64,000 bases of DNA from Ulva prolifera (Eukaryota > Chlorophyta > Ulvophyceae > Ulvales > Ulvaceae), in assembly GCA_023078555.1 (NCBI GenBank), contig CM041198.1, forward strand, positions 6,734,924 through 6,798,923, written 5' to 3'. Numbering within the stretch: position 1 is the first letter of the stretch; every line of letters starts with the position of its first letter. Both the position numbers and the translations under genes were made by a program. Shown piece after piece: positions 48,204 through 59,758 of this stretch. The notes under the pieces are model-generated. The model saw nothing but the letters and a program-made list of their open reading frames with translations, ran no database searches and was not told where the DNA came from.

Positions 48204-51200
48204 TCAGCTGTGCCAGCCGGGCTGGAAGAGGTTGCGGTAGACAGAGCCGGCGGCCGACGGCCCGATCTTGCGCGTGAGGGTGACCTGCAGGCCGGCGAGC
48301 ACCTGCACGCAGGCTCGCTCGCTATCGCGGCCCTCACTTTCAGCTGCGGCGTGGGCGGCGGCGTACGCGCGGAACAGGGAAATGGGCGTCGGGTAGTGCC
48401 GCGTGATCGCCTCTGCCATCTCCCCGCCAACCCCTGCGCACCACACAGAAGCTGTTAGTGTGCTGTGCTTGTTCACATGTATGAGGACCTTCTGCTGTGC
48501 TTCTTCGATCCGACGTCACGCGGCATCGAAACCGCAACATTGATACCACAGCACGCGCAGCGGGCACAGCAGGCGCACCCTGTGCCGCGAGGAGCATCTG
48601 GATCCACACGTCCCGCAGCGTCTGGCTCATCGAGTCCTTGCAGCGCGCGATCCAGGCGGCGTAGTCCGGCAGCGTCTCCGCGCCGTCGCGGCCGCCACGG
48701 GGCAGGCTGCCATACAGGTCGCGCAGCATGTCCTGCATGCGGCCGTACAGCTCCTGGGTGTCCTCCAGCCGGTCAGTGCGCAGCACCTTGAACCCTGCGC
48801 ACACCCCTCTCTGCTTGGGCTCCCGGTGTCCAGACTCGTCACGATCTGATACGGCAGTCGGTACATCCGAACCCGCTTTGCGTTGCGTTTCAACACCCCG
48901 TCAAGCGGAGTTCCAGGCACGGCTGTTGCTCCGGACACTATCACAGACAGCGTGGCCATGGATCCCACGAACCGGTGTTTGGTAGGGCTGCGCGTGACGG
49001 GGCGGGGCAGTGATTGGAAGCCGCAGCCGCAGCGAGAGCCAGAGCCCGCTCTGTCGGTGGGGGCCGCCGCATGACGGCGGTGGTCGCAGCCATGGCAGCA
49101 AGTCCAGTCCGCTGTAGGGTCCCCACGCCACGTCGGCGCATGGAAGCCGTCACAGTGGATTCGCACTCATGCGATCACCACATGTCTGGTACACCTCGAG
49201 GACCGGTTGGAACCTGAGCGCGCAAGCCGGTCCAGTCCACGGCAGATACGACATTGACCCAGTATATCCGCTGTTTATGGTAGCCGGCACAAGCTTCGGT
49301 GTACCTGGCGTGTGGATGCATAGAGTACCGCGCATTGCTAAACTATGCATTCTGCCTCAGCGTTCTGCTATGCTGCGGCCCGTGAACGTTTGATCTGGAA
49401 CTGCGTCGACACCAGGGCAGGTGCTCTAGCAGGATAAGGGGGGGGGGGGGGGGGGGGGGGGATGCGATTGCGCACCACTGAAGATCTCGGTTTCATAGCC
49501 GGCGGTGCAGGCGGCCTTGACGGCGGCATCGGCGTTGCGGATGTTGGCGGGGTCGCCCTCGAGGACGTAGCACGGAACGCGCAGGCCGCAGCGCGCCATC
49601 ATGATCTTCTGGCGGTCGTACCGCGAGTCCTGGATGCTGCCGACGAGGTCGTTCATGCTTTTGCGCTCCACGATCCAGTCCAGCACGTACTCCGCGCCTG
49701 CACGCCGGTGTCGAGTCGTCGGGCGCAATTACATATAACAATTCCGAATATTTAGGTCTACTTTTTGGATGGCCACCCAGCCTTACTGCACACGCAGCAC
49801 GCGCATGACCCAAGTGACCATGAACTGGTGTGTACCTGTTGATGTGAGTTGACTGCAGGCTGGTGGTTCAAAATGTGCCGGAGTCGTTCGGACGATGACA
49901 ATCCGCAACCCACATGACAGCAACGATTCATGGGAGCTGTGGCAGTTAGTAGAGGAGCGGATGTGGCTGGAGAGACAACGGAAGGACCGTTCTCAGCGGC
50001 AAAAAGTGTGCGTCGCATCATGCGATAGAACAATCACCTGCACAGGGGGGTAGAGCCGCACCGACAGCCGGGCCACCGGGAGCGGCGGCCTTGCAGCGCG
50101 CGACCCATGCGACGTCACCGACCGGCAGCTCCCGCTTCTCGACCTGCAGCCCGAGCCGCTGCATGCCGGCGACGTGGGTTGCGAGCTGCGTGCCGCCGGC
50201 CCGCTGCGTGAACTTCTCGCGTGAGTCGACGAGGGTGACAATGTCATACACCTGCATTCAGCCCCGCCGTTTCGCGGCCCGTCCATTACATCACACTGCG
50301 CCGATGGCTCGTCAGCATGCCGTGCGAGCTGCCACAGCACCCGGCGAATGCAGCTCAAGCAGCCATGCCACGGGAACACACAGAATTCGGAGGAGGCTCA
50401 GTGCCGAGCAAGCGCACCTCGTCAAACAGGTGCCCCGCCGGGATCGGCGGCTCGCGCAGGCTTTCGGGAATGTTAAAGCCGCCGCCGGCCGCGCCGCCAT
50501 CGCAGCCGCTGCCGGGCGGCCGCAGGGTCGCGAGCTTCCACCCGCGCGCCGTCGTGCGCCTCAGCATGGGCTGCGAGCCCCCCTGGGACCCCCCCTGCGA
50601 GCTCAGCGGCCACTCTGCCTGCGCCCCGGTCCCCTGCGAGCCCCAGAGGCCGCCTTGAGAGCTCGATGGCAGCACTTGGGAGCCTCCGGCCGGTTCCTGC
50701 GAGTCCCCACCGGGCCCCTGCGAAGCTGTGGCTGGGCGCTGGGAGCTCCTGGCCGGCCCCTGGGAGGCTGCGCAGGGGGCTGCGGTCTGGGAGCCGCACA
50801 CATCCTGGGAGCCTGCACATACGGCACATCCCCTTCCTGTCTGTTAACAGTGCTAACAGCAACATGCCCGTGCAGATGATTCACATCCTGGGGAACACCA
50901 CATCCACGTCCTGCATCATTTCCATACACGCTACCAATGAGGGCATAGACACTGAAGGCATGCAAAGGCTCACGGCAATGTGCGCACCGGCGGAGCGGGA
51001 TGTTGGTAGCAACCTCTGTGCGGACGGCGGGGCGCCATACAGCAGAGGTGCCGGTGCAGAAAGCCTTACACCACAACACAACAAGCTGCACGCGGTACTC
51101 GGGTCAGCGCTGCAACCCAGGAAGTGCGGGCGATACCTTCACAGGCACGGCCGGGTGCTAATATGATTACATGCGGGCCGGGTGCCATTGTCACAGAGCA

Positions 51201-54200
51201 GCGCACCGATCGCTGTGGACACCCAGTTGCGCTTCCCCGCCGGCGGACGACCGGCCGCGGCGGGCGCGCTCGCGGCATGCGGCGCAGGAGGCCGGCTCGC
51301 AGCGGCTGCCGGCGCGAGCCCCCGCACCGCGCCCCGGCCTGCCGCGTCTGCAGTCACAGCGGCGGCCGTCGCAGGCGCAGACCGCGCCGCGGAGGCACCT
51401 CCGCGGCGCTCTCCGGCGGCAGCGGAGGCCTGGCCGCATAGCACAACGTCACCGGGGCTGGCTGCCGTGCTAGCGACGGCTGGCTTGAGCCGTGGGAGAG
51501 ACACGGTGTTGCTTGCAGTTGCGCTTTTGTGGCGCTTCGCAGAGGGGGACAGGTCGCCGCCAGCAGCACTGCCGCCGGCGCTGCCTCCAGTCGCAAATTC
51601 AGCAGTAGCACCAGCATCGGTAATGCCGTCGATCGCGCCGCGCACAGCTCCGGCCGCGTCGCGTCGCGGGTACGATGCCCCCGGGCCCCCTACAGGGTCC
51701 CGGCCGCCAGTCGAGCTCCGCCGCTCGTCCGTCCCAGGCCCCCCGCTGGCGGTGCTGATCGTGCACGGCGTGATCGCCCATGCGTGCTGCCACGCGGCAG
51801 CTGCCGCCTGCAGCCGGCTCAGCCCGTCGCCCGCGCCGGCGGTGCGAGGGTCATGCTCAAACGGGCTCGCGCCGAGCCGGTGTGCGCCGGGCGCCTCGGC
51901 GCCGCCGGCCGCGGGCCCCGCGCTCGCCGCCGGGCTCGGCGCAACGCCCAGCACGGGCGCCGCGGCCCCCGGCCGGCGACCGGCACCGCCTGCGCCGGCG
52001 GACGCGGCCCCCGCCCTGCCCGGCGGCAGCGGCTGCGGCGTGCGCGGCGTCGTAGGCGCTGGGGTGAACGAGGTTACCGCTCGAGCCACCTCCGCCACCG
52101 CAGGAGTGCTGGTGTCGGTGACGGTTCGGTTGGATGACCGGATCGCGCCAAACACCCTCGCCCGCCCAGCCTCTTCGGCAACGCCGTGCGGTATCGGCAC
52201 CTTCTCTGCAGCACCCTGGGGCGCAGCAGGCCCAGCACGCTCAGAGCACGGCGCCGCGTCGGCAGCCCCAGCACGCGCCGCGTTCTCCGCGTCACCCCCG
52301 GTGTCCTCGTCATCCGAGCTAATCAAGTCAATCACTGCTGCGGCGCCCACTGCCGGGGCACCAGCCTCGGCACTGGTGCTGCGGGATACTCCGCCACCCA
52401 CACCACCCGCGACCTCAGCCCCTGCCACATAAGGCCGCGTCAGCCGCTGCGCAGGGCTGCCCGACCGGTGTGGCGGCGCTAGTGCAGCAGGGGCTGCAAG
52501 CAGGGTCGGCGGCGACTCACACAGCACCGCTGCGCCATTGCCTTGCGGCGCGCGCTGTGCCAACGGCGACCGCGCAGAGGGCCCGCCTGGCGACCCGCTG
52601 CGTGGGGGTGCCTCGGCAGCGCACTGCAGCGGGCGCACGGCGGCGGCGTGCGCTGTGCGTGGCGGCGACGGCGGACGTAGCGCACACGGCTGCGGCGACA
52701 GCACCTCAATCCCCGAGTCGGAGTCGCTGTCAGCTGCTGCCAGCGGCGGGGCCGGTCGCGGCGCCGCCCTCGCCGGAGCCGCCGCAGCCCCAGCACCGCG
52801 CGGCGCCGTGCGGTTGAATCCCCCCCCGGCACTGTGTTCGTGCAGAGACGCAGACGGCACGGCCGTGTCCGCACGGCGCGGCGCCGCCCGTGAGGATGTC
52901 TGCGCAGCGCGCCGCCATGCTGCTGCTGTGCGTGCTGCGGGCGGAGGCCGCGCCTCTGGCTCCTTGGCTTCAGAGGCAAACGCACCGACGCTCGTCGGCG
53001 GCGGAGCCACGGCGCTGAAGCGGCCCCGCCGCCCGCTCGGCAGCACCGGCATGTCGTCGTCGCTGCCAAAGTCCGGGAGCTGCGAGCTGAGCGGCGCAGC
53101 GCTGTGCTTGCGAGCGGCGCCCCAGCCCATGTCCAGATCGTCCGGCAGAGCATGCTTCCCGGCCTTCGGCACGCACTTTGCTGCCGCCGCGGGCTGCTGC
53201 GCCGCTCTAGGTTGAGCCCTTGGCTTCGCCGGAGGCGCAGATGCCTGCGGACAACCGTCCGTAGACGGCGGTGCCGCAGAGGGCTCCTCTGCCGCAGCCG
53301 CGGAAGAGCCGCCGCAGAGCGGCGGTGACTCCGCAGCCGCCGCCGCGGCGGCCGGCTGCCGCCGAACTGCGGACCCCGCCGCGGCGGCTATCGCCGCTTC
53401 CACGACCGCCGCGCGCTTCTTCTTCGTGGCAGGCTTGCGCGGCTCCGCGGCCGCCGCTGCTGCGGCAGGTGCCACAGCGGCAGCCAGGTCGGCGGCGGCG
53501 ATGGCGGCACGCTCGGCGCGGAGGATGGCGGCATGGTCGATGCCGGGCACGGGCTCGAGGTCGCCCTGGGAGACGGCGATGGCAAAAAGCCGCCGCCCGA
53601 GCTCGGCACCTTCCGGCGTCAGCCGCACCTTGATCGGATTGGACCACTTCTGAATCAGCGGGGGGTCGCGGTTCGCCAGGTCCTACACACACGCTCACAC
53701 CTTCTTGCCTAGACCTCCTTTGCCCTGATCCTGCTGCGCTGCAGGTTTGCTGACAGACCCCACAATGGGTGTGCCTGATTAAGCATGCCTGAGCATGGCC
53801 GCAGTGGCCGCAGCCGGGTCCCGCCTATGCAGCAGTGGAGCGGATGCATCTGCAGATTGTGGCCCAGGTGTGATATAATGGAGGAGGCCGTGTAGGCCCC
53901 GTAGCCAATGCTGGAGTCAGAAATTGGCTCAAGGTGTGAGCCAATTCAGCATCCGCCTGGATCCTGACGTCTACCGGGTCGGTCGTGTGAGAGCTGCATT
54001 GTTAAGCTTTGTTAATGCTTGGCGGTTGCCCGAGAGTGATGGCTGCACCAGACTGAGCACCAACGATTCCGATTCGTTGTCGCTGCTGTGGGGAGGCCTG
54101 CAGCACCGTGTGATGCTCGAGCCAAATACAGCCTGGTACTGAAGACTGTCGCTGCCTGCCCGGCTGTGTCTGCCAGGCTGTGTCACTGTCACTGTCTGCC

Positions 54201-55182
54201 AGGCTGTGTCACTTGCGGTGACTGGCAGGCTGTGATTGAACAGGGCCGGGTGGAAGGGACAGCAGAGAGCAAGGAACAGAACAGCATGCTGCGTGGGAGC
54301 TCGACAAGCAGAGGCTCATGCGGACCTTCATGCAGCTCCAGCCTCCGTATGTCTTGTGGAAGTTGCCTCTGGCGGCCTCTGCAGCAGCACTGCCATTTCG
54401 CAGTGGCTCCTTTGCAAGCTGTGAGGCCTCTCCTAGGTTGAGCAGCGCTTCCTTGGTCAACACAGGCCGCCCTGCGGCCTGCTCCTTGAACAGGCAGATG
54501 AGCAACGTGTACGCCGCTGTTCCCTTGCGTGGGATGTACGGCTTTGGGAGCCGCTTTGGTTGTGCCTGAGACGGCTGTTGGGGCTGAGTTGCAGGTGGAG
54601 ATGGCGTAGGCACTGCTGGCAAGTCCTCCTTGGAGTTGCCAGCTTTGGTCTTGGCAGATCCTTTTGCCTACGCACTGCTTGCATAGTGAGATGTGCAATG
54701 CGTGACTGCGACGTGAGATGGGCGATTTCAGGTATGAGCTCTGACATGACGTGCCTTGCACCACATGCAGAGAGCTTGCCACGAGGCCTGCTATTCGCAC
54801 AATGCTGCAGATTTTGGGATAACAAGCCAGCTACAGCAACAGCATGAAATATTGCGGGGACTTCTTTGTAAGTGCACACAGGCGGCAAGGACGAAGACCG
54901 AGCATAGCACACCTTCGAACCTGATTGTGAGGCCTGCGCCCATGCGCTTTGTTCCTCATCTGAAGGCGGATCTGGCGGAAACTGTGCCCATAGGCTGTGA
55001 TGGACTTTGTTTGCGAGGGCTTGGCCGACGTATTTCAGTGACTGAAGACAAGTTTTGTCGTAAATCCTCCGCACGCAGCACTGCACAGAGCCACACGCCC
55101 TCTTCGCATTGATGCAGATCCCGTCGTCATTCCGACCCTCAGATTCAAGTTTCGCTGCGACCTCCCTGCAGATATCGATCAT
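48204..55182 (-). CDS. MUS81: MUS81 structure-specific endonuclease with about 960-residue insertion
   Basis: Eight phase-consistent exons: 54913-55182, 54326-54667, 51207-53682, 50418-50812, 50062-50251, 49476-49697, 48579-48794 and 48204-48433. They give 1446 residues against about 550-660 for known MUS81. Exon 1 is the N-terminal helix-hairpin-helix region. Exon 2 and the start of exon 3 are the winged helix (KPYIPRKGTAAYTLLICLF, GGWSCMK, VRLTPEGAELGRRLF). Exons 5-6 are the XPF-type nuclease: VDSRE, LPVGD and VERKSMNDL, all catalytic acids present. Exons 7-8 are the C-terminal (HhH)2 region. With an EME1/EME2-type partner the enzyme cuts branched DNA such as stalled forks and recombination intermediates. 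The insertion (exons 3-4) is disordered, Ala/Ser/Pro-rich, with SUMO-interaction-like motifs and an SQ cluster. The ATG at 55182 is in frame, but an acceptor-like CTGCAG lies just after it, so an upstream exon is possible. Confidence 0.93.
49438..49461 (-). repeat. C24 tract after a MUS81 5' splice site
   Basis: On the MUS81 coding strand the donor GTGCGC at 49475 is followed, eight nucleotides after the hexamer, by about 24 C. Confidence 0.95.
50570..50812 (-). other. SQ-cluster region of MUS81
   Basis: The first part of MUS81 exon 4 encodes twelve Ser-Gln dipeptides in about 75 residues (for example ASQGPARSSQRPATASQG and SSQGGSQGGSQP). Codons for the same residue vary (TCC/TCG/TCT with CAG/CAA), so this is not a simple recent DNA repeat expansion. 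Confidence 0.9.
52303..52731 (-). other. Two SUMO-interaction-like motifs in the MUS81 insertion
   Basis: AAVIDLISSDDED (52303-52341) has a hydrophobic V-I-D-L-I core followed by Ser and acidic residues. SDSDSGIEVLS (about 52698-52731) has the acidic patch before an I-E-V-L core. Both fit the SIM consensus in its two orientations. Confidence 0.75.
54152..54233. repeat. Tandem TGCCAGGCTGTGTCACT-type repeats
   Basis: Imperfect copies of a roughly 20-bp unit (TGCCAGGCTGTGTCACTGTC) in the second intron of MUS81, the last copy partly inverted (CACTTGCGGTGACTGGCAGG). Confidence 0.8.
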
Positions 55183-57117
55183 CAGTCACGGCGTAGCCCA
55201 AGCATTTTACATGTCAAGGGCTGGGAGCTGCAGCGGTAGCGCAGAGAGAGGGAGCGAACAGGAGAAAATTATATACAAGTATGTTGTCTTTGTGCTCCAC
55301 TCTCTGATGGTCTTTTGGAAGATCGTATGTGTGCGCAATTCGCGCCTGTTCTTCGAATTGATTTGGCTTACGACTCATTGGACTAACTTCGCGGCAACAT
55401 CACAGCCATGACCACTTCAACAGTATGAAGTAGCAACATGTGATACCTCTCGTGCAGCTTTAACACACTGTTGGAGCTCAAGATCACGTCCACCACCAGT
55501 TCTTGTCAGCGGGTGTCAGTTTGCGGCACCACGCCACCCGCCACAAACTCTAGATACGAGTCCCGCCTCACAGCAGATCAGCTGCTTCATCCAAGAGCAT
55601 GGTGAGATCGAGTAGTTAGTGTCGATTGTGAGTTCGCCGCTGCTCCCGCGCAGGCCAACGGACGCCTGAACGCACTTTCAAATGCTCCCGCGACAGCTCG
55701 GCAAGGTGATGCACAGCTCCGTAAACGTAAATGACCACTGCCCCTGGGTCCGTGATCAGTGCGTGCCAATCACACATGTGACTTCACTCGTAGATCCTCG
55801 CAAATTCCACATTCGCACTGTTGCAGCATCCGTCTGCATCATTCGGGATTGGTTTGCGTCTGACATTGGCCATTTGCGCGACTATGGAGCCGCAGGAGCC
55901 GACTTGGACACATCAGTAACATGAAATCAGCCAAAGCAATGGATTGGACGTAAACTGATTTATAAACCTCCTCCGTGCCTGAGGGGATCGACATGAATGC
56001 TCGCAGGTATGTGTGCTGCTCCACATAACGCCGCAGTGGGCCGCTATACGCACTTGCTAGTCGCCATATACGGGTCTTGCAATGTGATTATAATTGTGTC
56101 TCGAAAACTGTGTGAAGATGCCACTCGTATACCCAAGTCACTTGGCAGGCTCTACTGGCTGAACACGTCAGAGCCGCTGCCTCAATCACTGCTACCATTA
56201 AATCTTGCGCGCTCAGGTTACCATGATCGTTTCAGGAAGTGCGCTGTCTGATGTTTCACATGAGCTCGTCCACAAGCTCGGGCGGACTGGACCCTTCATC
56301 TATGGCATCATAATTCTGAAGGTCTGCAACGTAACTTTGGCAGTGCCTGCTCATGTACTTTGCGACCCGTTCCGGCTCAATTGCGCATAATATGATGCTT
56401 GCGTGTGTAGATTCCATACTACTCTCAAACAGCATATCTCATGTGTGGTGAATTCTAAGTAGCAGCCTCGCACCCAAACTGTCGCCCGTGGGTTGCTGCA
56501 AAAGCTCACACATCATAAGCAGGTGACTTACCGAGCACCGGTTCCGGAAATCGATGCACTGCTGAGTCAGGTGGAGATGTCTGGACAGACTGCGTGAGCT
56601 GTGGCATCACATGGCCATGTCGACACGGGTGATCAGTGGGTCAAGTGCATTCACACGCACGCATAGCGAATGTGGCAGAGCAATCCAGGTGCAGTCCTAG
56701 CAATTTCGGTGCTTCTAGGATGATGTCCTCTTCACGTCTACTTCACGGGCTGCCTGTATGGCATGCAGTGGAGCCGGCAGCTAGTCCAGATTAGAGGCCT
56801 CGATTCGAGGCTAGAGACCATCACTTCTGTAACAAGGCTGGACAGACGTTATACCATCGTTCAGAAACAACCTGTCTTCTTTGTTACAAGCTATGGTCCG
56901 CACGTATGCTGCCCACGGCACTGTCGGAAACATAAGCTGATGGACGCAGCTATTGGCAAAAGTACATCTGTGCGCCACGCGCACTTTTCTATTCACCAAC
57001 CCCGGAAACAACACATCACAAACATGCCATCCACATAAATTAACCATGCACGCTGTCACATTCTAGTCACCCTTGTGGCCTGGCCTTAACATTGCAGTCG
57101 GTAATCTGATTCCCCGC
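55183..57117. other. No assigned gene
   Basis: Less GC-rich 1.9 kb. Plus-strand frames at 55682-55924, 55997-56251 and 56205-56390 are mildly protein-like (for example MIVSGSALSDVSHELVHKLG) but no family or phase-consistent splicing was found. A DHCPW string at about 55735 resembles a palmitoyltransferase core by chance only; the cysteine framework is missing. Confidence 0.3.
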
Positions 57118-57786
57118 TCAAGCAACCTTCTCTTTTGGGGAGCATATTGCCTTGGTCAGAAGGTGTGAGAGATAGCCGATGGGGCCGCACATGAAGCAAA
57201 GGATGACGGAATGCACAGCGACGATGCCCCGATCGACCGCATCGAGGGCGATCTCCCTCGCCATCAGAAAATCCAGCATGAGAAGATTCAGCCATGCAAT
57301 GGCCGTAAACCACTTCTGCATGAAAACTTGGCTGATGGCGTTTATCCCCGAGTGCATCGCCCCAGTGGCCTGCTGCACTACTTGAGGAACTTGAGATATG
57401 TCGCTGGCAGCGACACCTACGGCAGCCATCCACCCCGCACAGAGCGCAAACGGTACTGCATGGCTGGTCACAATTCTGTATATTACCCATGACTTGGGAC
57501 ATGCGAGGAGGATGGCATAGATAGGCACCATCGCAGCCGTGGCGGTGTTGAAGAGCTGGTCAGGAGATAGCGCATTGCAGACGGGTGCACAATCACGGGT
57601 GAGACGTGGGAGATTATATCGAATCCTTGAGTATCCAAGTCCCTTCGGCCATGGACTGCGGGCCGACGCTGCCGTAGATCGCAAGGTCGCGGGCATCATG
57701 ACTAGCAACGGCAGCGGCCCTGGTTCAGCTAGAGTAGTCGATACACCATGACAGACTTGACAATGTGGAACACTCCATGCATTCAT
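57118..57786 (-). CDS. ABA4: ABA4-like (DUF4281) plastid membrane protein
   Basis: Single-exon frame. I choose the ATG at 57786, giving 223 residues; 57699 is a possible internal start and the frame is open further upstream. The first about 75 residues are Ser/Ala/Arg-rich with few acids, as in a plastid transit peptide. The rest is a four-helix membrane domain: LFNTATAAMVPIYAILLACP, the second helix VTSHAVPFALCAGWM, then WLNLLMLDFLMAREI, and finally CGPIGYLSHLLTKAI. These match the ABA4/DUF4281 blocks (HLLVVDLF.AR and CP.G..SH..TK). Arabidopsis ABA4 is needed for neoxanthin synthesis from violaxanthin in the chloroplast envelope. Algal members are usually assigned by similarity only. The lack of introns sets it apart from its neighbours. 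Confidence 0.87.
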   Translation of the reverse strand: MNAWSVPHCQVCHGVSTTLAEPGPLPLLVMMPATLRSTAASARSPWPKGLGYSRIRYNLPRLTRDCAPVCNALSPDQLFNTATAAMVPIYAILLACPKSWVIYRIVTSHAVPFALCAGWMAAVGVAASDISQVPQVVQQATGAMHSGINAISQVFMQKWFTAIAWLNLLMLDFLMAREIALDAVDRGIVAVHSVILCFMCGPIGYLSHLLTKAICSPKEKVA

Positions 57787-59758
57787 GAATACGCCTGCAC
57801 AGGCTTTGTGTGGAAGTCTGGGGCTCAGGTTGCATACTCTCGAGCTCGACATTGTGGCGGAGGCGCCCCGGACTGATCGATGTGCACAACTGCAGAGCTT
57901 GGCGCGACATTCATGTGATTGCAAACATGCATTGTCTGACCGAACTGCTTCGTTTACTGTCTCTCGTGTATACTTTTCAATTCGCAACGTGTTTGCTTGT
58001 CAACAACCTGGGCCCAGTTGTCAATACATGATACTGTGGTGGCTCCTCTGTTCATGGCCAACAGGGAATAGTAGCTTCGAGCGGAGTCAACAGTATGCTC
58101 ATTTTTGAATGGTACGTGACTCCGGGCAACTGAGACCTCGCGAGACCTGATCTCAGGGCTCAAGCCATCATGGCAACAGCCATGGGTACTCTGCCGGATG
58201 GAGACGAAGCAGACAGCAATCAAGGATCAGTCGGCAGATTGAAGAAAAAGCACTTTCCTAGAGCCTGGTTGGTTGCAAAGATGTCATACGGTTGACAACT
58301 CGCAGTCTGCTGTGGTTGCAACAGTGCCCATCCACCTGATCGAGACATCTGCCACCAGGAGCTCCTGCGCTGCAGTGTCAACGGCAGAACCTAATTATGT
58401 GAAGTACACACATATGTGAGCATGTGACTTGATAGAGATCAATATGAGCAAGGCAGTCCAGATGCCAAAGCAACCATCCGTCGGGGTGACCTGTGGGGGG
58501 TTCAAAAGCAACCAAGCCATACAGTGTACTCACTGAACCCATAGGCGTTGATGCCTCATAAGGTTTAGTGTCACTTGGGGATGCTGCGCAGTCTGTGGGG
58601 GTGTCCTGCCATGCAATTGCCCGAGTTCGTGTGATGTCTTTTCCACACTCGCAGCCTACCACAGTGCAGTCTGTGTGTACTCTATGCCCTGCTCGCTGTG
58701 TATGAAGAGGCGAGAAGCCTGTTTTTACTGCTGTACACGAGCATTGCCTCACTCATGTAGCAAGCAGATCGCCGTGAACTGACTGACACAGGCCCACCTG
58801 ACAGCTCTGTGGCACTGTCATTTCATAGGGAGAAGGGCGAGAGACACGTCCTATAACACTGGCAATCAGTATGTACTGCTTCCACACGCGTTCAGAACAG
58901 AATTCGACTTCTCCCCACACATACCTCGATGTTGATACGTGTTTCCTGCACAGTGGCATCAGTGCAGACCCAACCTTGGGGTCAGAAGAAGGCCGAGGCA
59001 TTCAGACATCAGATGTGTGATCACAAAGCGTGTCAGAAGCGTGGACATGCTTCTGACACCTCCGTTTTTGTATGCTGTCTCAGCTATGCCTGCAAGGCGT
59101 TACAGCGTCCAAATGTTGGCAACATGCTCTACAAAAACAAATTCTCGTCACCGAGATGGCGCATGGCACCATGCTCGTTTGCGCTATTGCAGTAGCTTTT
59201 GCACTATGGCAACCAAAAGTCAGAACAAACTTGTGTCATAGCAGTCTTCGATCGGCCTAATGTATACGCCGAGCATGACACATCATCACGGGTTTGTGCC
59301 CGCCACGCCCACCGCAATGTGTTCTTGGCCTGTTCCATAGTCTCCCAGGCCAGGACCCACCCCCACAAACCCACCACGTGCCTCACACACGAAGAAAAAA
59401 AACATGCTTCCCATGATCTTTCGCCGCAGTCGTGGGCACGCAGTCCAGCAAGAACAAGAATCAGAATAATCCCTGCATGAACTCACGACAGCTCACCCGA
59501 TGGCGCCCTTCGCTGCATCACACACCCTGCACTCCGACATCCATGTGTCCACAAAACCGCCGCACCCATTCTCCGCGGCCTCCCCCGCATTCAAAAACAT
59601 CACCGCGGCACCTCCATGCAAGCACATCACCACTCCACACAGGCCGCGCACGCACTCCTTTCTCAGACCAGCAACCGGCACGCAGCAGCCGTTGCTGCAC
59701 CCCTTCGCTCCCCTTCACTCCAGCCCCGCACCCATATCACATGTGACATATGCGCCCC
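57787..59758. other. No assigned gene
   Basis: About 2 kb between the ABA4-like start and the CDC6 stop. Short open frames overlap on both strands with no family match. It should contain the ABA4 promoter and the CDC6 3' UTR. Confidence 0.35.

Noticed and set aside
51182-52432. 416-codon plus-strand open frame opposite MUS81 exon 3
   Set aside because: GC-rich antisense shadow; MUS81 phase and homology on the other strand explain the open frame.
55730-55760. DHCPW string suggesting a DHHC palmitoyltransferase
   Set aside because: The surrounding cysteine pattern and membrane helices are missing and the frame closes soon after.
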